Shown: positions 8,424 to 16,350 of the stretch, piece after piece | Layout of the letters: each line of letters begins with the position of its first letter | How positions within the stretch are numbered: position 1 is the first letter of the stretch | Program-made: the position numbers and the translations under genes | Notes under the pieces: generated by a model | Database searches by the model: none | Told to the model about the DNA's origin: nothing | Seen by the model: only the letters and a program-made list of their open reading frames with translations | Assembly (NCBI GenBank): GCA_963843835.1 | Contig: CAWJMD010000001.1 | Coordinates: forward strand, 682,001 to 746,000 | Source: CAWJMD01 sp963843835 | GTDB taxonomy: Bacteria > Actinomycetota > Actinomycetes > Actinomycetales > CAWJMD01 | Direction of reading: 5' to 3' | DNA length: 64,000 nt

Positions 8424-9199
8424 GCGTGCGACTGGCCGTCGTCGTGCCCGCCTACGACGAGGAGCACGGCATCGGTCACACCCTCGAGGCGCTGGCGGCC
8501 CAGGCGGACACCCGGTTCACCCTGTACGTCGTCGACAACCTCAGCTCGGACGGAACGGCGGCCGTCGTCGACCGCTTCGCGCAACGCGCACCCTTCCCCG
8601 TCCGCCTGCTGACCGAGCCGCGCAAGGGGACCGGGGCTGCCGCCGACACCGGTGTGCGCGAGGCGATCGCCGAGGGAGCGACCCACGTGCTTCGCTGCGA
8701 CGCGGACACGCTGCCCCGCGGTGACTGGACCACGTCGGCGCGGCGCTGGTTCGCGGCCGGGGACGACCTCCTCACCGGCCCGATGCTGCCGCGGCGGGAC
8801 GAGTTCCCGCTGAGGCCGTGGGAGAGGCTGCTGGTGCCGTTGCTCGTTCCGGGCGCTGCCGTGTTCGGACGGTTCCGGCCCGGCAACCGCGGCGGCGACG
8901 CGGGGGGGCGCCCCTACCGCGGCCCCTACGTGATGTGCCCGGGCTGCAACCTTGGCGTGAGCGCGCGTGCCTACCTCGAGTCCGGAGGGTTCCCGCGTGG
9001 CGCCATCGAGGAGGTGCACGAGGACCGGGCCCTGGTGAACCGGGTGCGTGTGGTCAGCGAGCGGGTGGCCTACCACCGGGACGTGGTCGTCTGGGCCTCT
9101 GCTCGCCGCCTGCGCGCATACGGGCTGCGCGCCACCCTGCGCTGGTACCTCGACCACGGCCACACGCCCGAGGTCGTCGACGTAAGGCTGACGCGATGA
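8417..9199 (+). CDS. Family 2 glycosyltransferase
   Basis: 260-residue GT-A fold glycosyltransferase (GT2). The nucleotide-sugar binding start is VVVPAYDEEHGIGHTL, with VVDNLSSDGT, a DAD metal motif at residues 95-97, and a probable catalytic-base region HEDR at 201-204. The CPGCN segment at about 174-178 is unusual. ATG 8417 overlaps the end of the OleA-like gene by 7 bases and its own stop overlaps the P450 start (ATGA at 9196), so translation is coupled on both sides. It probably adds a sugar to the lipid-derived product of the operon, perhaps on a hydroxyl made by the P450; this is inference. No membrane anchor is evident. Confidence 0.8.
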   Translation: MVSVRLAVVVPAYDEEHGIGHTLEALAAQADTRFTLYVVDNLSSDGTAAVVDRFAQRAPFPVRLLTEPRKGTGAAADTGVREAIAEGATHVLRCDADTLPRGDWTTSARRWFAAGDDLLTGPMLPRRDEFPLRPWERLLVPLLVPGAAVFGRFRPGNRGGDAGGRPYRGPYVMCPGCNLGVSARAYLESGGFPRGAIEEVHEDRALVNRVRVVSERVAYHRDVVVWASARRLRAYGLRATLRWYLDHGHTPEVVDVRLTR

Positions 9200-10473
9200 C
9201 GCGCACCGTCGCGCCCCTCGTGGACCTGGCCGTCTCAGCACCGGGGGCCGCCCGTGCCGTCGCCGCCGAGAAGCGACTGGTGCGGGCCGCCCACCCGGTC
9301 GCGTTCGACGTCGTCGACCGGTTGCTGGGCGACCGTCCGGCGCGTCGCGTGCCTGGTCTCGGTGTGGTCGTGGGCGATCCTGCCCTGGTACGTGAGGTGT
9401 TGTCTGACAGCACGTTCCGCAAGGACGGCCCAGGCTCGTCCGGTTCGTTCTGGGCCGGGGTGCTGGGTCACCGCACGCTGATCGGCATGGAGGGCGCCGC
9501 CCACCGTGAGCTGCGGCGGGCGCTGGCCCCGCTGTTCACGCCACAGGCTGCACGTGCCGTCTGCGAGCGGGTGCTGGCCGGGCAGCTGGCCCGGGTCAAG
9601 GAGGACCTGCTGGCGGGGCGACCCGTCGACGTGGTGGCCGTGGCGCGCCAGGCGGCGACCGCCGTGGTGGCCTCCCTGGTGGGCATGCTCCCGCCGGACG
9701 CATCGGCCGTGCAGGTCCAGGAGATGTCCGACCAGCTGCTGCGCGCCGGCGACGAGGTGCTCGCCATGGTGCGCCTCGGGCGGCGCGGTCTCAGCGGACG
9801 ACAGCGCGCCCGGGTGGTCCAGCTGCTCGCGCCTCTGGGCGACGCGGCGACCGCCGCCTACGACGGGGCGGCATCCGTAGGCGTCGACTCCGTGCTGGCC
9901 CGCCTTCCCGCGCTGGGGATCTCGCGGGCGCAGGCTCCGTCGCTGGCGGCTGTGCTGCTGCTCACCGGCACGGAGACCGTGACCAGCGCCGCCCCCCGTA
10001 CCGTCGCGATGCTCATCGACTCGGGCCTTGCTCCAACGCTGGCGGGTTCGCTCAGCGGTGCCGGGGGTGACGACGCCCTCGCCACCACCGTCGGCGAGGC
10101 GTTGCGGATGGCGACCCCGTCCCCGGCCATGCTGCGCCGCGCCACCCGGGCGTCCGCGCTCGGGTCCTCGGGGGTGCGTGTCCGGCCCGGCGACCGCGTC
10201 GTGCTCGCGACGTGGTGGGCCACGCGTCTCGACGGCGGCTTCGCCCCCACGCGTGCCTGCCCCGCTGCTGCCCGCCACCTGTGGTTCGGCGCCGGGCCGC
10301 ACTTCTGCCTCGGAGCGTCGCTGGCCGTCACCGAGGTCGAGTCCCTGACGCGAGCCGTGCTCGAGGCGGAGCGGCAGGTGGGGCCCCTGCGGCTCGTCGA
10401 GCGCTCCGCCGCCCGCCGCGTGCTGGTGCCGTCCTACGCACGCCTGGTCGTGCAGGCGCCGGGTCCGCGTTGA
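9196..10473 (+). CDS. Cytochrome P450
   Basis: 425-residue haem monooxygenase. The I-helix oxygen-activation motif is TGTET (residues 257-261), the K-helix ExxR is E301-R304 (EALR), and the haem-binding loop is FGAGPHFCLG with Cys371 as the iron ligand. There is no N-terminal membrane anchor, so it is a soluble bacterial type that needs a ferredoxin and reductase from elsewhere; none is encoded nearby. ATG 9196 shares four bases with the end of the glycosyltransferase gene. Within this operon it most likely hydroxylates or otherwise oxidises a long-chain intermediate. The sequence does not reveal which carbon or whether the free lipid is the substrate. Confidence 0.9.
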   Translation: MTRTVAPLVDLAVSAPGAARAVAAEKRLVRAAHPVAFDVVDRLLGDRPARRVPGLGVVVGDPALVREVLSDSTFRKDGPGSSGSFWAGVLGHRTLIGMEGAAHRELRRALAPLFTPQAARAVCERVLAGQLARVKEDLLAGRPVDVVAVARQAATAVVASLVGMLPPDASAVQVQEMSDQLLRAGDEVLAMVRLGRRGLSGRQRARVVQLLAPLGDAATAAYDGAASVGVDSVLARLPALGISRAQAPSLAAVLLLTGTETVTSAAPRTVAMLIDSGLAPTLAGSLSGAGGDDALATTVGEALRMATPSPAMLRRATRASALGSSGVRVRPGDRVVLATWWATRLDGGFAPTRACPAAARHLWFGAGPHFCLGASLAVTEVESLTRAVLEAERQVGPLRLVERSAARRVLVPSYARLVVQAPGPR

Positions 10474-10478
10474 GGCCC

Positions 10479-12038
10479 GTGACCGACGTCCCCGCCGGTG
10501 ACCTCCTCGCACTGGTCACCGGACACGGCGACACGGCCACGGACCGGCTCGCGCTGCTCGGCGCGGACGGGAGCCGCACCACGTACGGGGACCTCGTCGC
10601 GCAGATCCGTCGCGGCGCCGGTGCCCTGCGGACCCACGGGTTCGAGGTCGGCGACGGGGTGGTCTTCGCCGTGCGTCCCTCGCCCCGTGCCGTCGTGGCC
10701 GCCCTCTCCGTGGTCGCGGCCGGGGGCGTGGTGATCGTGGCCGACCCGGGGGCGGGTGAGGCGCTCTCGTCCGCCCGGCTGGAGCTTGCCCGGCCGCGCT
10801 GGACCATGGCCGAACCCCTGGTGCACCTGATGACGAGACGGCCGGCGAGGCGCCTGCTCGCCCGCCGAGGGCTGGCGCTGCCCGACCTCGAGGCACCCGG
10901 TCTGCGTCATGTCGTGGTGGGCGCGCCGACCTGGGCCCCCACGATGGCGCCACGTGGTGCACTGCGGTGGGAGAGGTTGCAGCGCAACGGCTCCGGAAAC
11001 CAGCCCAGGACGCTGGCCGTGACGCTCGACCTCGACCGTCCGGCGCTCGTGGTCTTCACCTCGGGCACGACATCCTCACCTCGAGCCGTGCAGCACAGCG
11101 TGTCGTCGCTGACGGCGGGAGTGCGCGCGCTGCTCGACCGGCTCGCCCTCCGCGTCGACGACGTCGTGCACACCGACCAGATGATGCTCGGGCTGCCGGC
11201 TCTCGCGGCGGGGGCGACCTGGTCCGTGGCGCCGGTCGGGGCCAGCGGCCCGACGTGGCGCAGGACGGCGGTCGAGCGTGGCGCCACCGTTGGCTACGCC
11301 GTGCCGGCGACGCTGGACTCGGCGGTCGACGCCGGTCCGCTGCCCGGGTCGTTGCGGATGCTCGCGACCGGTGGTGCGCCGGTGACTCCGGCGGTGGTGG
11401 CGCGCCTGCACCGGGCCGCGCCACGCGCCCGCCTGCTCGGCGTCTACGGGTTGACCGAGGCGCTGCCGGTCGCGACGGTCGAGGGGCCGGACCTGTTGCG
11501 GCACAGTGAGACCGAGGGCGCAGGACTGCTCCTTGGTTCACCGGTGGCCGCGACCACCTGCGGCGTGGCAGCGAACGGCGAGCTGTGGGTCAGCGGCCCG
11601 CAGGTAGCCACCGGGTACCTCGGCCACCCACCGCTCGACCGGGTGCTCACCGGTGACCAGGCGCGCCTCCTGCCCGACGGGCGCCTCGAGCTGCTGGGTC
11701 GCAGCAAGGACATGCTGCTGCGTGGCGTCACCAACATCTACCCCGCACTGGTCGAGCCGCTCGTCGAGGGCGAGCCCGAGGTCACCGAGGCAGCCCTCGT
11801 CGGACGGGCCGACCCGCGGACCGGGGACGAGCGGGTCGTGCTCGTGGTCGTCCCGGCGCCCGGGGTGGGCGAGGCCAGGGTGCGGTCGACCCTGCGCCGC
11901 CGTCTGCCCGCCCTGCTGGACGCGGCCTGGCTGCCCGACGACGTGGTCGTCGTGGCGGCGCTGCCGAGGACGGGGCGCGCGAACAAGGTCGACAAGGCGG
12001 CCCTGCGCGCAGAGCTGGTGTCAGGAGGGCCGGCGTGA
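10479..12038 (+). CDS. OleC-like AMP-dependent acyl synthetase (candidate beta-lactone synthetase)
   Basis: 519-residue ANL-superfamily adenylate-forming enzyme. It has the P-loop VVFTSGTTSSPRAV, the A5 motif YGLTEALP, the hinge segment LTGDQARLLPDGRLELLGRSKDMLL split over motifs A7-A8, and the C-terminal catalytic lysine context PRTGRANKVDK. The usual lysine in the P-loop end is replaced by arginine (PR). OleC enzymes adenylate a beta-hydroxy acid and close it to a beta-lactone. Position between a P450 and an OleD-like reductase, with an OleA homolog in the same operon, supports OleC over an ordinary fatty acyl-CoA ligase. GTG 10479 was chosen; a TTG at 10470 would give a TTGA overlap with the P450. 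Confidence 0.75.
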   Translation: MTDVPAGDLLALVTGHGDTATDRLALLGADGSRTTYGDLVAQIRRGAGALRTHGFEVGDGVVFAVRPSPRAVVAALSVVAAGGVVIVADPGAGEALSSARLELARPRWTMAEPLVHLMTRRPARRLLARRGLALPDLEAPGLRHVVVGAPTWAPTMAPRGALRWERLQRNGSGNQPRTLAVTLDLDRPALVVFTSGTTSSPRAVQHSVSSLTAGVRALLDRLALRVDDVVHTDQMMLGLPALAAGATWSVAPVGASGPTWRRTAVERGATVGYAVPATLDSAVDAGPLPGSLRMLATGGAPVTPAVVARLHRAAPRARLLGVYGLTEALPVATVEGPDLLRHSETEGAGLLLGSPVAATTCGVAANGELWVSGPQVATGYLGHPPLDRVLTGDQARLLPDGRLELLGRSKDMLLRGVTNIYPALVEPLVEGEPEVTEAALVGRADPRTGDERVVLVVVPAPGVGEARVRSTLRRRLPALLDAAWLPDDVVVVAALPRTGRANKVDKAALRAELVSGGPA

Positions 12039-13015
12039 GGGTCGCCGTCACCGGTGCCAGCGGCTTCGTCGGTGCAGCCGCCGCCGTGGCACTGGACGAG
12101 GCCGGGCACGAGGTCGTCGGCTACGGACGGCGCGTCCGCCCGCCCGCGCTCCCGGCCTCGGTCGGCTACCGGCAGTGGGACCTGACCTGCGGGCGGCTGC
12201 CGGCGCCCGGGCCGGCGGACGTCGTGCTGCACTGCGCTGCGGCCGTCGACGACTGGGCGCCGCTCGCGGAGCAACGTCGTGTGACCGTGCGCGGGACGGC
12301 CGTCGCCCTGGCGACGTGGCCCGGCGCACGGTTCGTCCACGTCTCGAGCGCGAGCGTCTACCCGGCCTGGCGCAGCGGCGTCGTGCACGAGTCCGACGGT
12401 CCGGCAAGGAGGTTCGTGGGTCCCTACCCGCGCGCCAAGGCGGAGGCCGAGGCGGTGGTGCGTGCCGCAGCGGCCGCCGGCCGCCGGACCCTCGTCCTGC
12501 GTCCGCATGCCGTGCACGGCCCGGCCGACCCCACGCTGATGCCCCGGCTGCGCGACGCGGTGCGCGGTAGCCGTGACGGGGCTGCGGGCTTCATCGTGCT
12601 GCCGGGACCGGCGCGTACGTGGGTGCACCTGACGTCGGTCGACCTGCTCGCCCACGTGTGTGTCGTCGCCTGCGAGAGCCGGGAGGTCGGGGTGGTCAAC
12701 GTGGCCGACTCGCGACCGGTGCGACTGGGCGACGCGGTCGACGCCGCGTTCTCGGCCGGAGGAGGGACCGCGCCCCGGCGCGTGCACCTGGCTCGGCCGG
12801 TGGCCCGGGCCCTGGGAACGCTGGTCGAGGCCTGGGCCCGGGCGGCGGCCCGTCCGACGCCGCCACCGGTGACCCGCTACGCCGTCAGCCACCTCGCGGT
12901 CTCGCGCGTGCTCGACCTGGGGCGGTTGCGTGACGTCCTCGGTGTCGAGCCGCTGCCCACCGACCTGTCGGGGCTCGCGCCGCACCGCACCGAGCCGGGC
13001 GGCCGGACCCGCTAG
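12035..13015 (+). CDS. OleD-like NAD(P)-dependent short-chain epimerase/dehydrogenase
   Basis: 326-residue extended-SDR protein. The Rossmann motif TGASGFVG covers residues 6-13; the active site has Ser104/105 (VSSASVYP) and Tyr131-xxx-Lys135 (YPRAK). In olefin and beta-lactone pathways OleD reduces the beta-keto acid made by OleA to the beta-hydroxy acid used by OleC. GTG 12035 overlaps the synthetase stop as GTGA. The gene ends with TAG inside CTAG, which is also the stop of the convergent hotdog gene on the other strand. The family also includes 3-beta-hydroxysteroid dehydrogenase-like enzymes, so function rests mainly on the operon context. Confidence 0.75.
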   Translation: MRVAVTGASGFVGAAAAVALDEAGHEVVGYGRRVRPPALPASVGYRQWDLTCGRLPAPGPADVVLHCAAAVDDWAPLAEQRRVTVRGTAVALATWPGARFVHVSSASVYPAWRSGVVHESDGPARRFVGPYPRAKAEAEAVVRAAAAAGRRTLVLRPHAVHGPADPTLMPRLRDAVRGSRDGAAGFIVLPGPARTWVHLTSVDLLAHVCVVACESREVGVVNVADSRPVRLGDAVDAAFSAGGGTAPRRVHLARPVARALGTLVEAWARAAARPTPPPVTRYAVSHLAVSRVLDLGRLRDVLGVEPLPTDLSGLAPHRTEPGGRTR

Positions 13016-13788
13016 CGGCTCGCCGTCCCGAAGACCGAGGGATCCACCCCGATCCACAGGTGTTCGGCGGTCGCCAGCAGCTCGGGAGGACGGTCGTCGT
13101 CCACCGACCACAGGGTCGCGGCGGTGGAGGTCTTGCGTCCCTCGGTGCTGCGGGCCTCGCCGGTCACGACGCACCGCTCACCCGCCCGCGGTACCCGCCT
13201 CAGGGCCACGGTGATGCCGCCCAGCACCATCGGCCGGCCCACGAGGTCGGTGGACCACCCGCCCGGGCAGTCGACCGACGCCCACGTCTGGGGCACGTCG
13301 ACGTCGTCGCCGGGGGACCACGTGCAGGCGGTCCGGTCGCCGGACCCCGGCAGCACACCGGGAGTCAGGCGCAGCCCGTCCCCCTCGGCACGGTCGGGGC
13401 CGCAGGCGAAGCACGTCGGGAAGGGGTGCTCGACCAACCCGCGGTACGCGCTCGCCGCAGCCCGGGCGACCTCCGGGGGGACCGGCTCGACCGGTCGCAG
13501 CCCGGCTGCCGCACCCGTCCCGAGCGCCGTGGCCGTGAGCACCACGGTGTCGCCGTCCCGCGCCGTCGCCCTGAGGGGCCGCCCGTCCGGGCCCTCCTCG
13601 ACGTCGACGGCCATCGCGCGATCGAGCGGTGGGGGTGCGCTCAGCCGCACGGCAACGGTCGCGGCACCCGGCAGGTACCGGCTCAGTGCACCCGCGCACC
13701 ACCCGCCGTTGCCCGACCCCGGCGGTCCGTGGAACCGGCTCGGCACGACCAGCTCGTGATCGGCTCTGGCGGCGGCGGTCCCAGGCAT
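13012..13788 (-). CDS. Hotdog-fold thioesterase-like protein of unknown substrate
   Basis: 258-residue protein that looks like a double hotdog of the actinobacterial thioesterase-like type. The N-terminal part has the VPSRFHGPPGSGNGG segment and the middle a PTCFACGPDR motif characteristic of this uncharacterised family; the second half (VDCPGGWS ... GEARSTEGRKTSTAATLW) resembles an acyl-CoA thioesterase core. No signal or membrane segment is seen. ATG 13788 is preceded 6 bases upstream by TAGGCT, indicating a probable leaderless transcript whose -10 box overlaps the stop codon of photolyase. It converges on the OleD-like gene with a 4-base overlap. A role in acyl turnover for the neighbouring lipid operon is possible but unproven. 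Confidence 0.65.
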   Translation of the reverse strand: MPGTAAARADHELVVPSRFHGPPGSGNGGWCAGALSRYLPGAATVAVRLSAPPPLDRAMAVDVEEGPDGRPLRATARDGDTVVLTATALGTGAAAGLRPVEPVPPEVARAAASAYRGLVEHPFPTCFACGPDRAEGDGLRLTPGVLPGSGDRTACTWSPGDDVDVPQTWASVDCPGGWSTDLVGRPMVLGGITVALRRVPRAGERCVVTGEARSTEGRKTSTAATLWSVDDDRPPELLATAEHLWIGVDPSVFGTASR

Positions 13789-13797
13789 CCCGCGAGC

Positions 13798-15174
13798 CTA
13801 GGCGCCCTCACCGCCGCCAGCCATCTCGTCGTAGCGCGCGAGGGCCTCGCGGCGCTCGGCAGCGTGGTCGACCATCGGCTCGGGGTAGCCGTGGCTGTAG
13901 CCGTCATCGACGGCCCATGGCGTGTGGGCGGCCTTGCCCTCCAGGTGAGCGAGCTCGGGGACGTAGCGCCGCACGTAGTCGCCCTGGGGGTCGAAGCGCT
14001 GACCCTGGGTGACCGGGTTGAAGACGCGGAAGAACGGCGAGGCGTCGGTGCCGGACCCGGCGACCCACTGCCAGCCGTGGTTGTTGCTGGCGAGGTCCCC
14101 GTCGACCAGGTGCCGCAGGAAGTGCCGGGCACCCAGCTGCCACTCCAGATGCAGGTCCTTGACCAGGAAGCTGGCCGTGACCATGCGGACGCGGTTGTGC
14201 ATCCAGCCCTCGCGCAGCAGCTGGCGCATCCCGGCGTCGACGAGGGGGAAGCCGGTGCGGCCGGCCTGCCACGCCTCGAGCTGGTCGCCGGGCCGGTCGT
14301 AGCTCATCCGGGCGTACTGCGGGCGCAGGTACTCGCGGGCGCTCTCCGGGTGGTGCCACAGCACGTCGGCGTAGAACTCGCGCCAGGCCAGCTCGGTGCG
14401 GAACGTCCGGGCGCCCTGCGAGCGCCGCGGCACGAGGTCGGCCAGCAGCGTCCGGGGGTGGATCTCCCCGTACTTGAGGTGGGCCGACAGCCGTGAGGTG
14501 CCGTCGACCGCGGGTCGGTCGCGTTCGTCGTCGTAGCTGTCCACGGCGTCGTCGGAGAACTCCTGCCAACGAGCGAGAGCCGCCTCCTCCCCGACCGGGG
14601 GCAGCGCGACGTCCCCGGCCCCCGCGGGCTCGTCGGGCACCGGGTCACCGTCGAGGGTGCGCGCCCAGCGGAGCCCGGTCGGCGGCGTGGCGGCGGGCGC
14701 AGGCCAGCCGTGGTCGCGCCAGGCCCGCGAGAACGGCGTGAACACGGCGTAGGGGGTCCCGTCGGCCTTCGTGACCGACCCCGGCCCCACCGCGTACGGC
14801 GACCCTGACCGGACGAGGGACCGCCCGGCCCTCGCCAGCGCCTCCTCCACGGCCGCGTCGCGGCGGCGACCGTACGGTCCGCCGTCCGCGGTCACGTGCA
14901 CCGCCGCCGCCCCCAGCGCCTGGGCCACCTCCGGCACGACGTCGGCCGGGTCCCCGTGCCGCACCAGCAGGGCGCCGTCCATGGACGCGTCGAGCGCTCG
15001 CAGCGAGCGGGACAGCCAGGTCAGGCGCGGTGCGCCGGCCGGCCCGGTCAGGCGGGGGTCGACGACGAAGAGCGGGAGCACGCGGCCGCCGGCCGCTTCC
15101 TCCGCGGCACGCAGCAGGGCCGGGTGGTCGCCGAGCCGCAGGTCGCGGCGGAACCACAGCACGGTGTCGGGCAC
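13798..15174 (-). CDS. phr: Deoxyribodipyrimidine photolyase
   Basis: 458-residue cryptochrome/photolyase family enzyme that uses light and FAD to split cyclobutane pyrimidine dimers. The N-terminal antenna domain begins TVLWFRRDLRLGDHPAL. The FAD domain shows the family signatures RTELAWREFYADVLW, GMRQLLREGWMHNRVRM and GDLASNNHGWQWVAGSG, and ends in a normal C-terminus (NPVTQGQRFDPQGDYVRRY region). GTG 15174 was taken because it starts exactly at the conserved first strand and follows a GGGTGG site; an ATG 12 codons upstream is less likely. It is divergent from ideR. The pterin- or deazaflavin-type antenna cannot be decided by eye. Confidence 0.92.
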   Translation of the reverse strand: MPDTVLWFRRDLRLGDHPALLRAAEEAAGGRVLPLFVVDPRLTGPAGAPRLTWLSRSLRALDASMDGALLVRHGDPADVVPEVAQALGAAAVHVTADGGPYGRRRDAAVEEALARAGRSLVRSGSPYAVGPGSVTKADGTPYAVFTPFSRAWRDHGWPAPAATPPTGLRWARTLDGDPVPDEPAGAGDVALPPVGEEAALARWQEFSDDAVDSYDDERDRPAVDGTSRLSAHLKYGEIHPRTLLADLVPRRSQGARTFRTELAWREFYADVLWHHPESAREYLRPQYARMSYDRPGDQLEAWQAGRTGFPLVDAGMRQLLREGWMHNRVRMVTASFLVKDLHLEWQLGARHFLRHLVDGDLASNNHGWQWVAGSGTDASPFFRVFNPVTQGQRFDPQGDYVRRYVPELAHLEGKAAHTPWAVDDGYSHGYPEPMVDHAAERREALARYDEMAGGGEGA

Positions 15175-15253
15175 GGTCCCACCCTGCGGTCCGACGCCCC
15201 CGCCCGCCACCGGGGCGACGTGCTCACCGGCGTCGACGAGGACGGTCGCAACT

Positions 15254-15259
15254 AGGATC
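15254..15259 (+). promoter_or_regulatory. Candidate -10 element of ideR
   Basis: TAGGAT lies 49 bases upstream of the ideR start in the 134-base spacer between photolyase and ideR. No convincing -35 hexamer is seen at the proper distance (GTCGAC region), and no IdeR-box-like palindrome is evident here. Confidence 0.45.
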
Positions 15260-15308
15260 GGGGCGTCCCGGCGTCAGCCCGGGCACGAGCCGAGGGGACG
15301 ACGACTGC

Positions 15309-16010
15309 GTGAGCGACCTGATCGACACGACGGAGATGTACCTCAAGACCATCTTCGAGCTGGAGGAAGAGGGCATCGTCCCCCTGCGCGCCCGCATCGC
15401 CGAGAGGCTCGAGCAGAGCGGCCCGACCGTCTCGCAGACGGTGGCGCGGATGGAGCGCGACGGCCTGGTGGTCGTGAGCGGTGACCGTCACCTGGAGCTG
15501 ACCGAGGCCGGCCGGCAGAAGGCGACCCGCGTGATGCGCAAGCACCGCATCGCCGAGCGGCTGCTGATCGACGTCATCGGACTCGACTGGGAGCACGTGC
15601 ACGAGGAGGCGTGCCGGTGGGAGCACGTGATGAGCGACCGCGTCGAGAAGCGGATCCTCGAGCTGCTCGGGCACCCCACCGAGTCCCCCTACGGCAACCC
15701 CATCCCCGGCCTGGCCGAGCTGGGCGAGGAGCACGAGGCCGAGGGGCCGTTCCTGTCCGGCGTCGCGACGCTCGTCGACGCCGCGGTCGTCGGGACGACG
15801 CAGGTGGTCGTGCGCCGACTCGGTGAGCCGCTGCAGACCGACATCGAGCTGCTGGGTCAGCTGTCGTCGTCGGGTGTCCGTCCCGGCGGGACCGTCTCGG
15901 TGCGCCGTGTGGCCGGTGGGGTGGTGGTCTCGGCCCCGGGGTCCGAGGTGGAGCTCGACCTGCCTGACACGCTCGCCGGTCACGTGTTCGTCGTGGCCTC
16001 CGGGGCTTGA
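15309..16010 (+). CDS. ideR: IdeR/DtxR-family iron-dependent transcriptional repressor
   Basis: 233-residue Fe(II)-activated repressor of iron uptake genes. The winged-helix domain (residues 1-73) contains the recognition segment SGPTVSQTVARMERDG. Every metal ligand falls at its DtxR number: Met10, Cys102, Glu105 and His106 for the primary site; His79, Glu83 and His98 for the ancillary site. An SH3-like third domain closes the protein. GTG 15309 is required for this numbering. The gene stands alone between photolyase and the c-di-AMP riboswitch region. Identity as the main iron regulator rather than a manganese DtxR paralog is likely given the conserved C102 and C-terminal domain. Confidence 0.93.
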   Translation: MSDLIDTTEMYLKTIFELEEEGIVPLRARIAERLEQSGPTVSQTVARMERDGLVVVSGDRHLELTEAGRQKATRVMRKHRIAERLLIDVIGLDWEHVHEEACRWEHVMSDRVEKRILELLGHPTESPYGNPIPGLAELGEEHEAEGPFLSGVATLVDAAVVGTTQVVVRRLGEPLQTDIELLGQLSSSGVRPGGTVSVRRVAGGVVVSAPGSEVELDLPDTLAGHVFVVASGA

Positions 16011-16078
16011 AATCAGGACATACCAGCCCGAAGAGCCTGTGATCTGAGTCACTTCGAGACCGTTCCGTGATCGGGATG

Positions 16079-16107
16079 TGACATCGCGCAGGCGGGTGCG
16101 TTACGGT
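16079..16107 (+). promoter_or_regulatory. Sigma-70-type promoter ahead of the c-di-AMP riboswitch
   Basis: TGACAT at 16079-16084 and TACGGT at 16102-16107 are separated by 17 bases, a good housekeeping arrangement. Transcription would begin near 16114, just before the riboswitch aptamer. Confidence 0.55.
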
Positions 16108-16149
16108 CTGCGGGCTGGTCCTGGAACACCGGACCGGCCCTCGAGCGGC

Positions 16150-16345
16150 TCGCCGAACCCTGTCGCCGCACCGAGGTCCTTCCGATCGACGCATGACAGG
16201 GGCGGGGGAACCACGTGATGCGGTTCCGGTCCTGGAGTACAGGACAGGAACCTTGGGGTGAAGCCGGACCCAGCACGAACCGGCCGGGTGACCTACCTCC
16301 CACCCGAACCCGACAGCTCACCTCGTAGGCGTCAAGAGAGGTCAC
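16150..16345 (+). ncRNA. Cyclic di-AMP riboswitch (ydaO/yuaA type)
   Basis: The 340-base gap between ideR and the NlpC/P60 gene carries the conserved blocks of the ydaO class in order: GCCGAACCCTGTCG (from 16152), the GGGGCGGGGGAACCA block (from 16199), CTTGGGGTGAAGCC (from 16252), GGGTGACCTACC (from 16286), then CCCGAACCCGACAGCTCACC near 16303-16322 and GTAGGCGTCAAGAGAGGTCA. This class binds c-di-AMP and in actinomycetes usually switches off cell-wall hydrolase genes when the nucleotide is abundant. The hydrolase start is only a few bases downstream of the last block, so control may be at translation or at a terminator not resolved by eye. Boundaries are approximate. Confidence 0.9.
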
Positions 16346-16350
16346 AGATC

